Below, one piece after another: positions 9,924 through 20,984 of a stretch of DNA of 36,675 nt. How positions within the stretch are numbered: position 1 is the first letter of the stretch; each line of letters starts with the position of its first letter. Below the pieces are notes generated by a model that made no database searches, was not told where the DNA came from, and worked only from the letters and a program-made list of their open reading frames with translations. This stretch comes from Chromera velia (taxonomy: Eukaryota > Sar > Chromeraceae): NCBI GenBank assembly GCA_018398765.1, contig JAHBMJ010000909.1, forward strand, positions 1-36,675, in the 5' to 3' direction. Both the position numbers and the translations under genes were made by a program.

Positions 9924-10397
9924 CGTAAAGCTACAGAGATTCATGCGAGAAATAACGGTGGCGATGGCTTCATAGTGCCCTGACGACAGCCGCTTTCCCG
10001 GGCCACGTGAACTTTGACTTTCTGGGGCCACATGTTACGCAATAGCCTTTGAGATCTAAGCGCGGTCTCAAATCGTCGATTAATTGTGCGCATGCATTCG
10101 TATGGATCTGATCATGCTTCCCTTTTCTAATTGAAAGCTTGCATCACGATTCAATGAGCGAACTCCTGGTCTCTCACTCACTTCTTCTGACACTCGACCT
10201 TGCTCTATACATTAATTTTTTCAAACGTCTCACCTCAGATTAGTCTAGGTGTTGCGATGGTTTCTTTGTGTAGACGGATAAGCTAGTGAGTCAATCTCCC
10301 TTTTATCAGAATATCTTGATGTGATCGACTAAGGTGGCGTGAGTCTAGGCCCTTTCGGTTGTTAGTCTCCCGACCAGCGCTACCTATCACATCATGT
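9924..10397 (+). repeat. Right 474-bp direct repeat (internal tail plus LTR 10033-10394)
   Basis: Copy of 8216-8689 at an offset of 1708 bp. TGGGGCCACA directly before TGTTACGC is the nearest thing to a purine-rich priming tract. After 10397 the sequence is (TA)n. Confidence 0.9.
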
Positions 10398-10933
10398 ATA
10401 TATATAGAGTAAAAAACAAAGCAAACGCAGCTCCCCAATCAGTAAATCCTTGCTATTTATATTCGAAAAAATAAAAGTTATGGAACTAGAATGCATTAGA
10501 TATATCGTAATGTACATTGTACTGTTTAAAAATATTGATACTAGTTAAAAACTAGTTTATTGTTATGAGTTGACTCAGTTGAACCTAGAGTTGAAGGGAC
10601 TTAAATAAAACACTACACCATTCGTGAGCGGTGTATTCAGGCCCAAAGACCTAAAATCGAACTATCAGTTAAATCAGTTTTCAAGTTTGGGGTTTAAAGT
10701 GTTTCTATACAGAAAACTAGACGGGAAAAAATCAGAAAAGGTCTTCTTTATAACCTGTAAAATCGTTAGAAAGATGATATAAAGATGATACAATGTGCCA
10801 GTGATACCTCGCACATCATACGTTCCCACTCGAGGTTCATTTGTGCACAGCTATAGGTCTGCGCACCCAGCTGCAGCTCAGAAACATGAAGAAGTCATTG
10901 AGCGGATGTAAGCGGATGAAACTTCACCATGAG
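10398..10933. other. A+T-rich intergenic DNA
   Basis: A short (TA)n run, then unique A+T-rich sequence. It probably includes the 3' untranslated region of the minus-strand gene ending at 10934. Nothing else is recognisable. Confidence 0.5.
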
Positions 10934-12372
10934 TCAAGCATAGGCAAAGGGGGCCGCCTCAATGAGTGCTGCTCCCTCACAAGTGGAGAAGGTCAGAACG
11001 AAAGCCCCAAAGTCACGCGCTTCTCCGGACCAACTTTTGGATGGATCGGGTCCTACAACAAATGTCACTCTCTGGGTGGTTTCCCCCTCTACTGCTTCTT
11101 GGGTCTCAGCCGTCAAAAAACCAAGCTCTATGCTCTCTGGCTCCTGCTGTTCCTCTGCCGCCTTTTCATCGTCAAGCGTCGGTGAAACCTCCCCTATGGA
11201 AAACAGGCGTGCCTGAATTTCCGACGCTGAAAAAGAACCTCCCAAACACCCTGCGACGTTCACATCCACGGACAACCTCCACTCTTCGTCTTTCCCTACA
11301 CCAAAAGCTCCCGTCTCGACGCCCGAAAGCCCTGCCACCAAGTCACAGCTGGAGAAGATTTTGAACACGCCAACGGAGTCCTCTGTCGGGATCAAAGCGT
11401 TCAAAGGAAAGATCGACGTCACCTCCCACACCCCCTTCAATTCCTCGGTCTCCTGTACCTCCAGATCGGTAATTGCCGTCTGCTCCGTGGTCTCTCTTAG
11501 ATTGATTAGCCCCTCTCTGGGAATTTCGGAAAGGTCTGCTGCAAAGGTCTTCACGGCCACTGTCTGCGGACTGACGGCCTCAAAGCACCCCTCCAGGTAG
11601 ACCGATACAATTTCGTAAAACCCCCCGACCGACTCGTCCTCGATGAAGTCACGGACGCGCACGAAGTAGGGCGTAAAGCCGGAACAGCTGTTACATGCAG
11701 AAGCGGGCACTTGAAGCTCTGCGGCGCAGTCTGCATACAGGCATCATAGTCAGCATGCACCGTGTCGGGAGCAACATACAGACGCACACACACGAGAATT
11801 GTGGCATGTGCCTTATAAAAGGCGAGGTTCTTTTGTGCACTCACCTTCGTAGTGTCTACACTTGTGCTCGTGCACTTCTGCTGAGTGTTGGTGCACCTCT
11901 GGTGCTTCTGCAAAAGGCACATCCGGCGACGGCTCTCCCGTTCCTTCGTATGACTTCGTGGGGGGCTCTTTGGGTGACTCCAGTTCCAGACCCTCGAGAT
12001 TGAGAAACTTTTCAATCATACTCGGCTCTACTTCAGGAAAACCAGGGTCGCCTGGCTTCAGCCACGTTAGGCCGTCAACTTGCATCTGCAGGCAGGAAAA
12101 GCATGCGTGCATGCATGTTGAGTTCGCGCGACAAGAAATGTATGCGCTTGTTCTTCACATCGTTTGTATACATAGTCAAGTGTTTGTTGTAGGCATAGCC
12201 TCCCACCCACCTTGTCGCGCCCCAAGAATACAAATGCTCCGAGACCCACGCACAGAGAACGCATGTCTTTGGAGGTATACCGTGCAGTCAAATCGTTTGT
12301 CGAGGGCAAACCACAGACAACAGTTTCTTGCAGGTGAGATGAATGTGGTGTTGCAACTGTTGGGATATCGAG
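10934..12372 (-). CDS. Hypothetical protein, spliced, minus strand (5' end unresolved)
   Basis: Three exons fit together in frame on the minus strand: 12372-12211, 12085-11845 and 11730-10934. Donors are GTGGGT and GTGAGT; acceptors are CTGCAG, TGCAG and, for the first exon, a weaker GAGAG. The phases match (0, then 1), and the last exon is open for 265 codons before TGA. An earlier exon around 12760-12514 (donor GTCAGA after RPAKRIK) would join in phase, but no start codon can be fixed. The protein has a Cys pair (CNSC) and acidic, Glu-rich stretches (EPEVHQHS-type, EEQQEPES). I recognise no domain. It lies head-to-head with the SR gene at 12953. Plus-strand ORFs over this exon are shadows. 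Confidence 0.7.
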
Positions 12373-12760
12373 CTCTCTCAAACGCACGGGAGGAATCAGT
12401 CAAAGACTCTGTTGCTGGGAGGTTGGACACAACACTTTGGTGCAGTAGTCCACGGCTGTGAGCCTCGATCAGTGTATGCACTATGCAGTGTGTGTTAATT
12501 GCGTATTTCTGACCTTGATTCGTTTTGCAGGCCGGGTTAAATTTGCATATATATGCATCTTAATTGGATCATGCATGCGTGCGTCAATTCTTTTGAGCGC
12601 GCACAATGCATCCACAATTTGCTTTCCGGGACCCTCCGGTGGCCCCGGAAGACTGCGGCGGAAGTGCAAGGTCCGGTTAAACTTAGAGAGGCTATAGAAG
12701 CCATGCAGCGATGGTATAGCGATGGTGGTGGATTCTTGCTCTGCGCCTCTTTTTCCTCCA

Positions 12761-12952
12761 CTGATTGAATTGAAAGCCGCTCAGAAAAACTAACCGCCGG
12801 GTGAGCAGCTGTTTTGGTAGGAGCGTTTTCCGTGTACAGGTTGAGAGGCGCTTTGGACCTTTTCGGCCGCTGTTTCAAACCGACAGATTCACTGAGACAG
12901 TTGGTTTTCATTTACCTTCTACTTTTGTCTCCTGTCAAAACCATTGGGAAAA
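12761..12952. promoter_or_regulatory. Shared upstream region of two divergent genes
   Basis: The minus-strand gene reaches at least 12372 and possibly 12760, and the SR gene starts at 12953. At most a few hundred bases, with no obvious TATA box, separate them, so a bidirectional promoter is likely. This is inferred from layout; no transcription start is visible. Confidence 0.4.
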
Positions 12953-13662
12953 ATGGCCCGCAACCCGTGCCGCATTTACATCAGTGGTTTTCCTGAGGAT
13001 GTGAAAGAGCGGGAGGTGGAGGATATCTTCTACAAGGTCAGGCTTCCGTCAGAAGTGGTCTCTTTTTTGACCGTCTTGACCTGCTTGAAATCTGTGCGGT
13101 TTTCTTTTATTTATTGCGTCTTTTTGTTCTTTCCCCCCTCTGTTCGATGCCTTCCTGCAGTATGGGAAAATCCGTGACATCGATATCAAGAGAGGCATGA
13201 GGGATGACGGCACTACGTTCGCCTTCGTAGACTTCGGACACCCTCTGTAAGCCTGCAGAACATTTTTTCGAATTCTGTACAGTTTCTGGGTTTCTTGGGG
13301 TCTTTTCTGGTGGTCGTGTTTTGCCTTTGCTGCGTGTTTCTTTCAACCACCCCCATTCTTTGCCACTGAAGGTAATCTGCTCTCAACGGATGTACCTTCC
13401 GCCATGTTTGGGGAAAAGAGATCGACAAACAATTGTTGAAGGCTTCTTAGGAACCCCTGAAGGAGACGGTCTGACCGTCCGAAGTGATCTCAGGGGGCCG
13501 AACGTCGTTCTACAATCACAGAAATGAGGAGAAGGATACAGAAGGGTTCAAGAAAGGAAACGCGGGAAATGGAGGCACACGATAATGCAGGGCCCTCCTA
13601 GATCGATCAAAACGCAGTGACACACACAAGTCGCGTGTTTCATCACTTGATAACTGTGTGTG

Positions 13663-13699
<37 letters not shown>

Positions 13700-16513
13700 A
13701 TGCAGGGACGCAGAGGACGCCGTGCAGGCCTGTGACGGTATGCGCTTCGACGGTGAGTCGCTCCACTGAAGGGAGAGGAAAGGAAAGGAAAGGAAAGGAA
13801 AGGGATCGGCCCCGCCTGGATGGGGTTGTAATGATGTGATCTGTCTTGAGTGTGGGGCTTTGGTGCTCTCTCTGGTGGCCTCCTTCGTGTTTCCTTGTTT
13901 GCTTGGTGGCTTGCATTTTCAATGACAGGACTTCCTTCCATCGAGGTTTCCCTGCACCCCCTTCGTGTCTTGTGTTGTGTCTGGTCAGGGAGGAGGCTTA
14001 GAGTTGAGCCGTCGGGCAAGAGCAGAGGACCCCCCCCGTCCGGAGAGAAGCACCCACTGGCGGGCCCTCCTTCTCGGTAGGTTAGTTGCAAGTCAAGGAA
14101 GATGTAGACCATGGATGATACAGAGGTTGGATACATGGGTTTGGATGGTCACCAGTCAACTCAACCCAGGACTCAGTTACTTACGGGGCTTCTTTTTCTT
14201 TTGGCTTTGTGTGTCTTTTTCTTCCTCTTCTTGCGGCTTGGCTCTTTCTCCCTTCCTTCCTTCCTTCCTGGCTGGCTTGCTGGCAAGCTCTCTTCTGGTT
14301 CCTGTCTCGCTGCGTTCCTTCGCCTGACTCGCGCCAATGTTTCTCCATTCTCCTGTTTTCTGTATATGCTTATTGTTTCTCCGTTTTCCTGTTTCTTGTA
14401 CGTTTAGCAGGACTGAGTGGCGTGTGGTGGTCCTCGGCCTTCCTGAGAGCGCCTCGTGGCAGGACCTGAAAGACCACATGAGGAAGGCTGGGAAGGTCGG
14501 ATACGCGAACATCGTCGAGAAGGGGGTCAGTCGATCAGACGTTTTTTTGGCGGACTGCATGTCGAGGTGAACAAACAATGTGTCAGATCGACTTATTTCT
14601 TTCGACTTCATTTTGTCTGACCATCAACCGTGTTTGCGTACGGTTTGTGGTCTTCGAGAGAGAGCGGCGCTTCGTCGAACTGTCAAGTCGTCGTCGAATG
14701 GAGGGAGCGTGTGTGCCTTTTTTTTGCGTGCGAGGACATCGTCTCGATGCCACCTGATTGATTGTTTACCTGGTTGCATGCCTGTTTTTCTGCTTTCCTA
14801 CTGCCTGCCTGCCTGCGTGGTTGTGTACTTGATCGATGATTGCAGAGAGGGATTGTGGAGTACCAGGAGCGACGTGACATGGATTGGGCCCTCGACAGAC
14901 TCCACCGGAGCGAGTTCAGAAACCCGTATTCTACCTCTCAAATCGAGGTGTGTCGGTTTGTTTAATTGTCTGACTGCACGTCTTTCTGTCTGCCGGTGGG
15001 TCGCATCGGTGTGTTCTCATTTGTTCACTTGTTTTCCTTCCTGCGAGTCCGAGTCGTTGCTCGGGAGTTTCTTTTCACTCTCTCCGAAGGCTCTGGTACC
15101 ATTGACTCATATCTTTCCTTCCGTTTGATGACGTCTTTTGTCTGTCGTGTTCTTTTCACTTCGTTTGATATACTAGTGGTGCTTTCCCGTTGTTCGTTGA
15201 TCTACTTTGTCGGTGGACGTGAGGAAGGGAAGAGGAGAGGAGGAAGCACACCTGTGCCCCAGCTTTTTATTATTCGTCACACAGAAACTGTGATTTCTCA
15301 CCACAACTGCATGTTTATATTTCAATGTGAATGCGAAGGAGGGAGCTGGGTGCTTGGCGATGCCTGGCTAGCTTGCTGGCGGGCGGTGTGGGAAATTGCT
15401 TTGGAATGCTTTGGCTGGTTCTTTCTGTTTCTCTACTCTAAGCTCTCTCTACAACGCCTGGCTGGCTTGCTGGCTGGCAGGCTTGCATCACACAGACAAA
15501 GCAGGACAAAGGCAAAGACAAAGGCACCATCTGCTCAATCAGGCGGGTGGATGGATGGATGGAGACGGAAGACGGAGAGAGGCGCTGCTTGCTTGGGGTG
15601 GTGCATGAACAAACAGACTGGCAGGCTTTCATTTCCTTCCTCTGCGTTGCTTGCTGGAGAGGAGAGGAGAGAAGAGGCGAGGGTCCGGCCAGACAGCAGT
15701 AGATTAGTAGATACAGACACAACGTACATGCGTTTGTGTGAATGAAAAATGATGCGTGTGATATGTTCACATGCATGCCTATTGATTGAAACTCCAGTGA
15801 GATTTGCCTGTTGGCACACAACGGAAGATCTGGCAGGTAGAAGGGGATTGATATGTTTTTGCGGTTTGACTTAAAGAAAGGTAGGCGATGTGCCGACCGA
15901 AAGAAATAAATGTAACGAAGACGAACGGATACCCTCCCTCTACGCGTGGATACATGTGTGATGATGCCGTTGGGATCTTTTCGTCTACTCTGGTCCGGGT
16001 GGGTACACCGATTTCTTTGAATTAATGAAAGCATGCATTTCCCGTTTGCGTGCCTCACTTGTCGACCTAGTGTTTGAATTCTTTTCCTCATGATTCGATG
16101 TGTTGTTAAGTCTCCCCTCTCCTCACTCACTCTATGCATGCAGGTGTACGAAGAGAAGGAGTGGGACGCCGGGCGAGTGCGCAGGCCGCCAGCGCCGGCA
16201 CCCCGCGGGCGTTCGCGTTCTCGATCCAGAAGCCCCCCCCGGAGGAGAGACGACAGGGACGACCACAGGCCCGCCGCCGTCTCCCCCCCCCGGGGTGGAG
16301 GCTACGCGGACCCCGTGAGGGACGACAGAAGAGACCTGAGGGATGACTACGATGACAGGAGAGTCCCCCCCCGTCGTGACTATGATGACAGAAACGGCAA
16401 TGAGGAGAGGCACAGAGGCGGCTACGATGGTCAGTCGATTTGTCCGTCGGTCTGTTCAGTCTGTCGGTGATTCTGTCTGACTCGCTGTCTGGCTAGTTGA
16501 GCTGGGGCCTCGC

Positions 16514-16550
<37 letters not shown>

Positions 16551-16722
16551 TTGCGTGTCTGTCTGTGTCTGCTTCAAGTGTGCCAGCCAGCCTGAGCCTT
16601 TGCAACAAAAAAGCGGAAACGAAAAAGAGAGCTTCAACCGCTGGCTTTCGCTGGGGTCGTTGCTTTCATTTTTCTTCTCGACTTATGTTTTTGTTTCTGT
16701 CTGTGCAGACTACGGACGTTAG
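12953..16722 (+). CDS. SRSF1-like: SR splicing factor, SRSF1 (SF2/ASF)-like
   Basis: Eight exons: 12953-13036, 13161-13246, 13706-13752, 13989-14076, 14408-14525, 14846-14947, 16144-16429, 16709-16722. All introns are GT-AG, phases match, and the protein is 274 aa (human SRSF1 is 248). RRM1 spans about residues 3-82: RNP2 IYISGF, RNP1-like TTFAFVDF, and the end DGRRLRVE. A Gly/Pro/Ser linker follows. RRM2, residues about 105-175, carries [13 protein letters not shown], the hallmark of SRSF1-type pseudo-RRMs. The C-terminus has a short RS core ([14 protein letters not shown]) and then Arg/Asp-rich sequence ending DDYGR. Such proteins bind exonic enhancers and recruit U1 and U2AF in the nucleus. 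I chose ATG 12953 because it is directly before the RRM. The RS domain is short and acidic compared with animals. Confidence 0.95.
13664..13696 (+). repeat. (CT)n tract at the 3' splice site of SR intron 2
   Basis: About 16 CT units end ten bases before the acceptor TATGCAG (exon 3 starts 13706). It serves as the polypyrimidine tract and, as CU-rich RNA, is the kind of site PTB-family proteins bind. Confidence 0.9.
13774..13803 (+). repeat. (GGAAA)n microsatellite in SR intron 3
   Basis: About five to six GGAAA units start some 20 bases after the donor of intron 3 (GTGAGT at 13753). It has no recognised role, though purine-rich RNA of this kind can act as a splicing enhancer. Confidence 0.85.
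14405..14410 (+). promoter_or_regulatory. NAGNAG tandem splice acceptor before SR exon 5
   Basis: The intron ends TAGCAG. Using TAG starts the exon at 14408; using CAG starts it at 14411. Both keep the frame and differ by one Arg codon just before RRM2 (RRTEW or RTEW). Tandem acceptors of this form are often both used. Confidence 0.75.
14948..16143 (+). other. SR intron 6, the longest (1196 nt)
   Basis: This intron separates RRM2 from the exon with the RS region. It has a GTGTGT donor and an ATGCATGCAG acceptor. It includes GCTGGCTTGCTGG-type repeats near 15365-15490. ORFs here on both strands lack support. Its size relative to the others (124-459 nt) leaves room for an alternative exon, but none is evident. 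Confidence 0.7.
16512..16572 (+). repeat. (CTGT)n microsatellite in SR intron 7
   Basis: About ten CTGT units, then degenerate copies, lie between exon 7 and the 14-nt final exon. Confidence 0.9.
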
Positions 16723-17330
16723 ATGGACTGAGGAGAGGGGTGAACGTGGACGTCCTCTGGTCTCGTCTCGCGTCTCGTAGTCCACTGCGATCGAGGCGTG
16801 AGGGGGTGCTCACGGGGTTTGTTTGGGTGTGGGGGGTTGACGGGGGAGGGGGGAGAGCTGCCTGCTGAGGAGGAGAGGGAGTGGAGAGAGACAGAAAGGG
16901 AAAGTCTGTCTGTTTATCTGGAGGACTTGTAAAAGGAATCTTGACGAACACCGAGCCTGTTCTCTTTGTGTCCATTTTCCTTGCTCCCTCTCGCTTCCTC
17001 GCACGATACGATCGTCTTCCTTTCCTGCATGTCTTTTTTCCTTCCTCTCTTTCATCTGTTGCCTGCGTGCATGGATGTGTGGCGGCGGCCAAATTGTCTA
17101 TCTGTTGGGATTTGAGGGGTGCTGCCTCTCAAGTCCGTTGCTGCGTTGCAGAGGGTTGAAGGGGGGGCTTTAGAAGATCTTTTCGGTGGGTTGTTGAGCT
17201 GGTAGGTTGGTCGTTGGATCATTCTCTGTAAGGGCGGGAGGGAGCACGGAGGAGAGGAGAAGTACTTGATCGATCGATGTGCGTTTGTGAGAGACATAAA
17301 AGAGAAAGAGGGGTTGAGAAGATGACTCTA
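16723..17330 (+). other. 3' flank of the SR gene
   Basis: Follows the TAG at 16720-16722. G-rich then C/T-rich sequence, probably the 3' untranslated region. No AATAAA is visible nearby, and no further gene is supported. Confidence 0.4.
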
Positions 17331-19132
17331 GCCATCATCAGATCTTCCCCTTAATGAACGCGTCATGCCGGTGCGTCGATCTGGCACAGTTCTGGCGCTT
17401 GATCGAACAGCTCTCCATCGATCGGTCGACTTGTCGATTTTAAGTTTTACACTTCCATCGACCTCTTGGGTGGAGGTAAGACCAGGAAAGAACGTGAGTG
17501 CATCATAGTGGCTAGTTATCAGACATCAGACATCAAAGTAAATCCAAGTTTCATCAAAGACTCCAATACAAATGATCCAATCATATTTCTTCTGTATATA
17601 TAACCAAATTGTAGTGTTGTTATAGCCTTTTTCTGAACCGAATCCTAGACCGAATCAGAACTGCCAGTGATTGTTATATGTAGTGTTATATATGTACGTA
17701 ATAGTTGTAATATTGATTGATTGTGCATAGTGGTGTTAGCCGTAACTAATATAACTTTTTTATATAGACATAGCCCGAAGGGCCATGTTACGTTTTATGT
17801 GGTACGTAACAGAAGCTGAAACGTACATGTTACGGTTAAGGGCGTAATTTATGTAAAGTTATCCTCAGATAGGTAGGAAAGCACCTGAACAACAATCGTT
17901 AACTACGAAGTTGCATCAACTGATTGTAAACTGATTCATAACTAACTTAGAAACACGGATTTGACGCAGCAATCGTTTAAACTTAACTCTCCCCCCTTCT
18001 TTTCCTAATTCTGGGGGAGGGCCTGGGATCTTTGGAGGTGGAGCTCTTCCATGGCCCCCTCTCAAGCCAAAAAAGAAGGGATGCATTCCGAATGGGCGTC
18101 AAAATGGGCTACGAGACTCTGCTGCTTTGTCAAAATATTAAATGGTTTCTTTTTGTTTGGTGCTATTATACCCAACGACTTGAGTATGGAATAGGTGTGG
18201 ACCAAGCTTTCTTTTTTACCTCGTTGTCTCTAGTGGTGATCTACATGTAGCCAGTTAGTTACCAATTCTAACTCAGTGGTGGGTAATCAATTTTAAAGAT
18301 GACTGGTAACAAAAAAAGGCTAGTAATCAATTTTTACGTAGATTAGTTGATAAATCGCATGCATAAATCGCGGCCGCGTACGTATACGTGCCGCGATTGA
18401 CGCGCGTATGCAATAAAGGCCGCGTACGGGGGATTATAGGCCTTAAAATCTTAAAAGTTACATTTTTAACGTAAGATATGGACCCATTTCAAGAAAACGT
18501 GAAGTTATGTTTTTTTTTATAACTAATTTTACCGTAACTATTCAGATCGTTCCTCTATTCCTACATTACAGCTAACGCCACTATGTAATTGATTGATTGA
18601 TTAATTGATTGATTGATAGGTTTATTAACTTAGCTTTACTTGTATACTAAAATTTATGTTTCGAATCCCCCCACGGTCTAGGCGTCTAGCTAGGCGTGGG
18701 ATGAGAATTTAGAAAAAATAAAAAAAAAAAAATTGACATATAGTGGATTACAGGATTACAGGATTACATTGTGTTCGGGGCCAGAGCCCTAGACCTACGT
18801 GTCAGTTATCTGACGTCCGCCTTACACGATATATTCATGCACATTACTTCACACCATGCACATATACATGCAATAATATATCTCATCATGACACATAAAT
18901 TTCTTGCCTTGCACTTCAAACTTCAAAACCATTGCTACTGCCGACAGACATGGATGTAGTTAAATTACGGTCCCGGGATAATATTAAGTTATACGTACAA
19001 CACTCTTGCAACACTTGAACAACAGTTGTTTGCCTATTGAATGCTATGATAAATAAAAAAAAAATGTATAAAAAAAACTTTTTCTCTTCTTTTTTTTTTT
19101 AAAGTAGTGCGAAGCCTAGCAAAAAATATTAC
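17331..19132. other. A+T-rich intergenic DNA with short repeats
   Basis: No gene is supported. A TGTTACG...CGTAACA pair sits at 17793-17818 with another TGTTACG at 17830, recalling the LTR termini elsewhere in the window, so this may be LTR debris. A GATT microsatellite is at 18589-18617 and three copies of a 9-bp unit (GGATTACAG) at 18747-18770. Confidence 0.5.
18366..18398. repeat. Inverted repeat around a perfect palindrome
   Basis: AATCGCGG (18366-18373) and CCGCGATT (18391-18398) enclose the self-complementary ACGTATACGT (18380-18389). It is a CpG-rich island in otherwise A+T-rich sequence. Confidence 0.7.
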
Positions 19133-19526
19133 CTAGGGGGACAAAATTAATGCATATCATATCCAGGAAGCATATCTTCAACACAATTATCATAGGCTCG
19201 TGGCACCCTAGTAAAAGTAATCTAACGTCAGACTAAAAGATAGCTTCCTATTTATACATAGCTCTGTCGTTTTGTTTTATATGTCAAATCTGTAAAATTG
19301 AAAAAATGGTAGTCTAGGAGCGCTCTAAGAATTGAAAAAAAAATCTAGGATTTCAAACTAAAGTAATTTTTGACCTAATGTGAGGCCCGTAGGACCCAAC
19401 TAGTTAGTATAAGTCTTCACTAAGTCTACTTGGTCAGCTTGCATAGTCCAACGCCGCCCCTTTTTTCTGATAAACTCAAATCTTCGCTTTTTTTAAAAAA
19501 AATATGCATTATTTTTGTCCCCCTAG
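19133..19526. mobile_element. MITE-like element with 25-bp terminal inverted repeats
   Basis: The ends 19133-19157 and 19502-19526 are inverted repeats matching at 24 of 25 positions (CTAGGGGGACAAAA... and its complement). The interior, about 344 bp, is A+T-rich and noncoding. If the outermost CTAG is read as C-TA-G, the insertion is flanked by TA, as for Tc1/mariner-derived MITEs. No transposase is present, so it would depend on a source in another place. Confidence 0.75.
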
Positions 19527-20980
19527 CTGTGGAGCGCTCAACATTAATTCATCAATTATATCAAAACATTAAAAAGATATACGCGCTGACACGCAAAACA
19601 CGTACACCACTGCGGTCAAATTAACACAATATATTTTTTTCTTTCACTAAACCCGATTTAAAAACAGGAAATCGTACTGTTTTATCGCTTAAAACTCTTT
19701 GTTTTAAGCTTTTAAGTATTGTTTACTGCCTAAAAAAGCTTGAGAAATATTAAGAGATATAGAGAGATATATTTTTTTTGGAGACCATTTTTAAAATAAA
19801 TTACTGTTGGAGACCGTTTGGGATAGATTTATCTTTACTGTTTGTGTTTTTTTCTCCCTTCCCCGATCTATACAGTTTTCCAATCTCTATGACGAGACCT
19901 TGGTGCCAGCTGAAGATCGTAGGAGTGGCATCAACCATTGGAACTGCCAACACATGATGAACAAGAACATCGACTGACAGGGTGCTGGATGCGTGCTTTT
20001 GGGATCATTTCAAATGCAAGAGGATCGTTCTTCCTTCCATCTTCCTCAAGTTAATTCAGAACATAACTCTATGTTCCGAGAGAATGTGCCCTCAAGTGTT
20101 TCTTCACAAGACTTAGAGAAGCAGAGAGAGAGAGAGAGAGAAAAGCAGAAAGGGAGAGCCAGACAGAAGGATAATTCTGAGAGAAGAGGTGAGAGAGGCG
20201 TAGGACCTTGCATTGGAAAGCTTGCGGCCGTCATGTAACGGGCTCTGCCTGAGGGTGGAGCAGGTTGACCGCGGTTAACTACGCAGAAGCCGACATCCCT
20301 AAAACAAGTCCTGCAGAGACAGGCTTGGTGGGTAGGCATCGCCCGTGAGGCAGCGGTGATCCATCGATCGATGACACCCAATGACACCTCCCATTACAGA
20401 TCCCTCCAGCATAAGTAGAAAGACTCTGAGCGGAGATTAAGTTGTATATAGTTTAAGTTAGAAAGATTTTTCCTCTGTGAGAAAAAATCTCATGGAAGAG
20501 GGGAGCATGTGTCCTAGACTGCCTGGCGGTGCCAGGACGGCTCGGATCGGACGGCGATGCCAGTACGGACCCAGGCATTCTATTCCCACCAAGACGGGCG
20601 TGGGCCTTGCGACGGGAGCCGAGATATGCCGGGGTCGAGGCCCTTATGCGCGGTTTGCATGCGTTACTTAGCCGATTTGGTGTTTGAATTTGTGTCAAGT
20701 GTTGCAGAGAGACTTGTTGCAACGTTAGGACACAGATGATCGTTGAGTTGTTCTAGTGAGTGGATGGAGCTGTTGAGAAGTTGGAAGGTTGATGAGAGTT
20801 GTGATGTTAAGAAGCTGATTGAGACTTAGAGATAGGCTCGTACGTTGAGAAACTGTGATCGGAGACTTCTTTGTAGATCGTTTTACGCTGATTTGGGACA
20901 CAAACTCCATCTCGCAGCAACAACCTTCTAGTGACGCACCTCTCCTCCTTTGTGCCGCCTCCAATGATTCTTCCTAGATG
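19527..20980. other. Intergenic DNA left of the complete LTR element
   Basis: Contains a short (AG)n tract near 20121-20142 and several small ORFs with no recognisable product. No repeat shared with the rest of the window was noticed apart from the target-site bases at its right end. Confidence 0.45.
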
Positions 20981-20984
20981 CACT

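Larger units (their letters stand above)
8216..10397 (+). mobile_element. Short element without coding capacity, flanked by 474-bp direct repeats
   Basis: Two equal-length repeats (8216-8689 and 9924-10397) enclose about 1.2 kb without a believable ORF. Inside each repeat a TGTTACGC...ATCA segment (8325-8686; 10033-10394) looks like an LTR. TGGTGCCGGCTC (8689-8700) sits directly downstream of the first copy as a plausible tRNA primer-binding site; its complement ends in CCA. Both repeats also include 109 bp upstream of the LTR, so the structure is best read as internal tail, LTR, internal region, LTR, left by recombination or tandem insertion. The outer flanks are both (TA)n. Confidence 0.6.

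Noticed and set aside
10841-11600. Plus-strand ORFs of 79 to 132 codons
   Set aside because: They are antisense to the 265-codon minus exon, which has consistent splice sites and phase.
13516-14136. 206-codon minus-strand ORF with an Arg/Glu repeat
   Set aside because: It runs through SR introns 2 and 3 and exons 3 and 4; the repeat is the CT tract read backwards.
14580-15745. Plus-strand ORFs of 182 and 259 codons
   Set aside because: They cover SR introns 5 and 6 and read through exon 6 in another frame; no domain, low-complexity Cys/Leu/Ser-rich composition.
18661-18705. tRNA-like or small RNA fold (CCCACG...CGTGGG)
   Set aside because: Only one 6-bp stem; no anticodon or T-arm consensus could be placed.
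20046-20387. Minus-strand 113-codon ORF next to the LTR element
   Set aside because: No domain, overlaps an (AG)n tract that gives the poly-Ser/Leu stretch, and no splice or start context.
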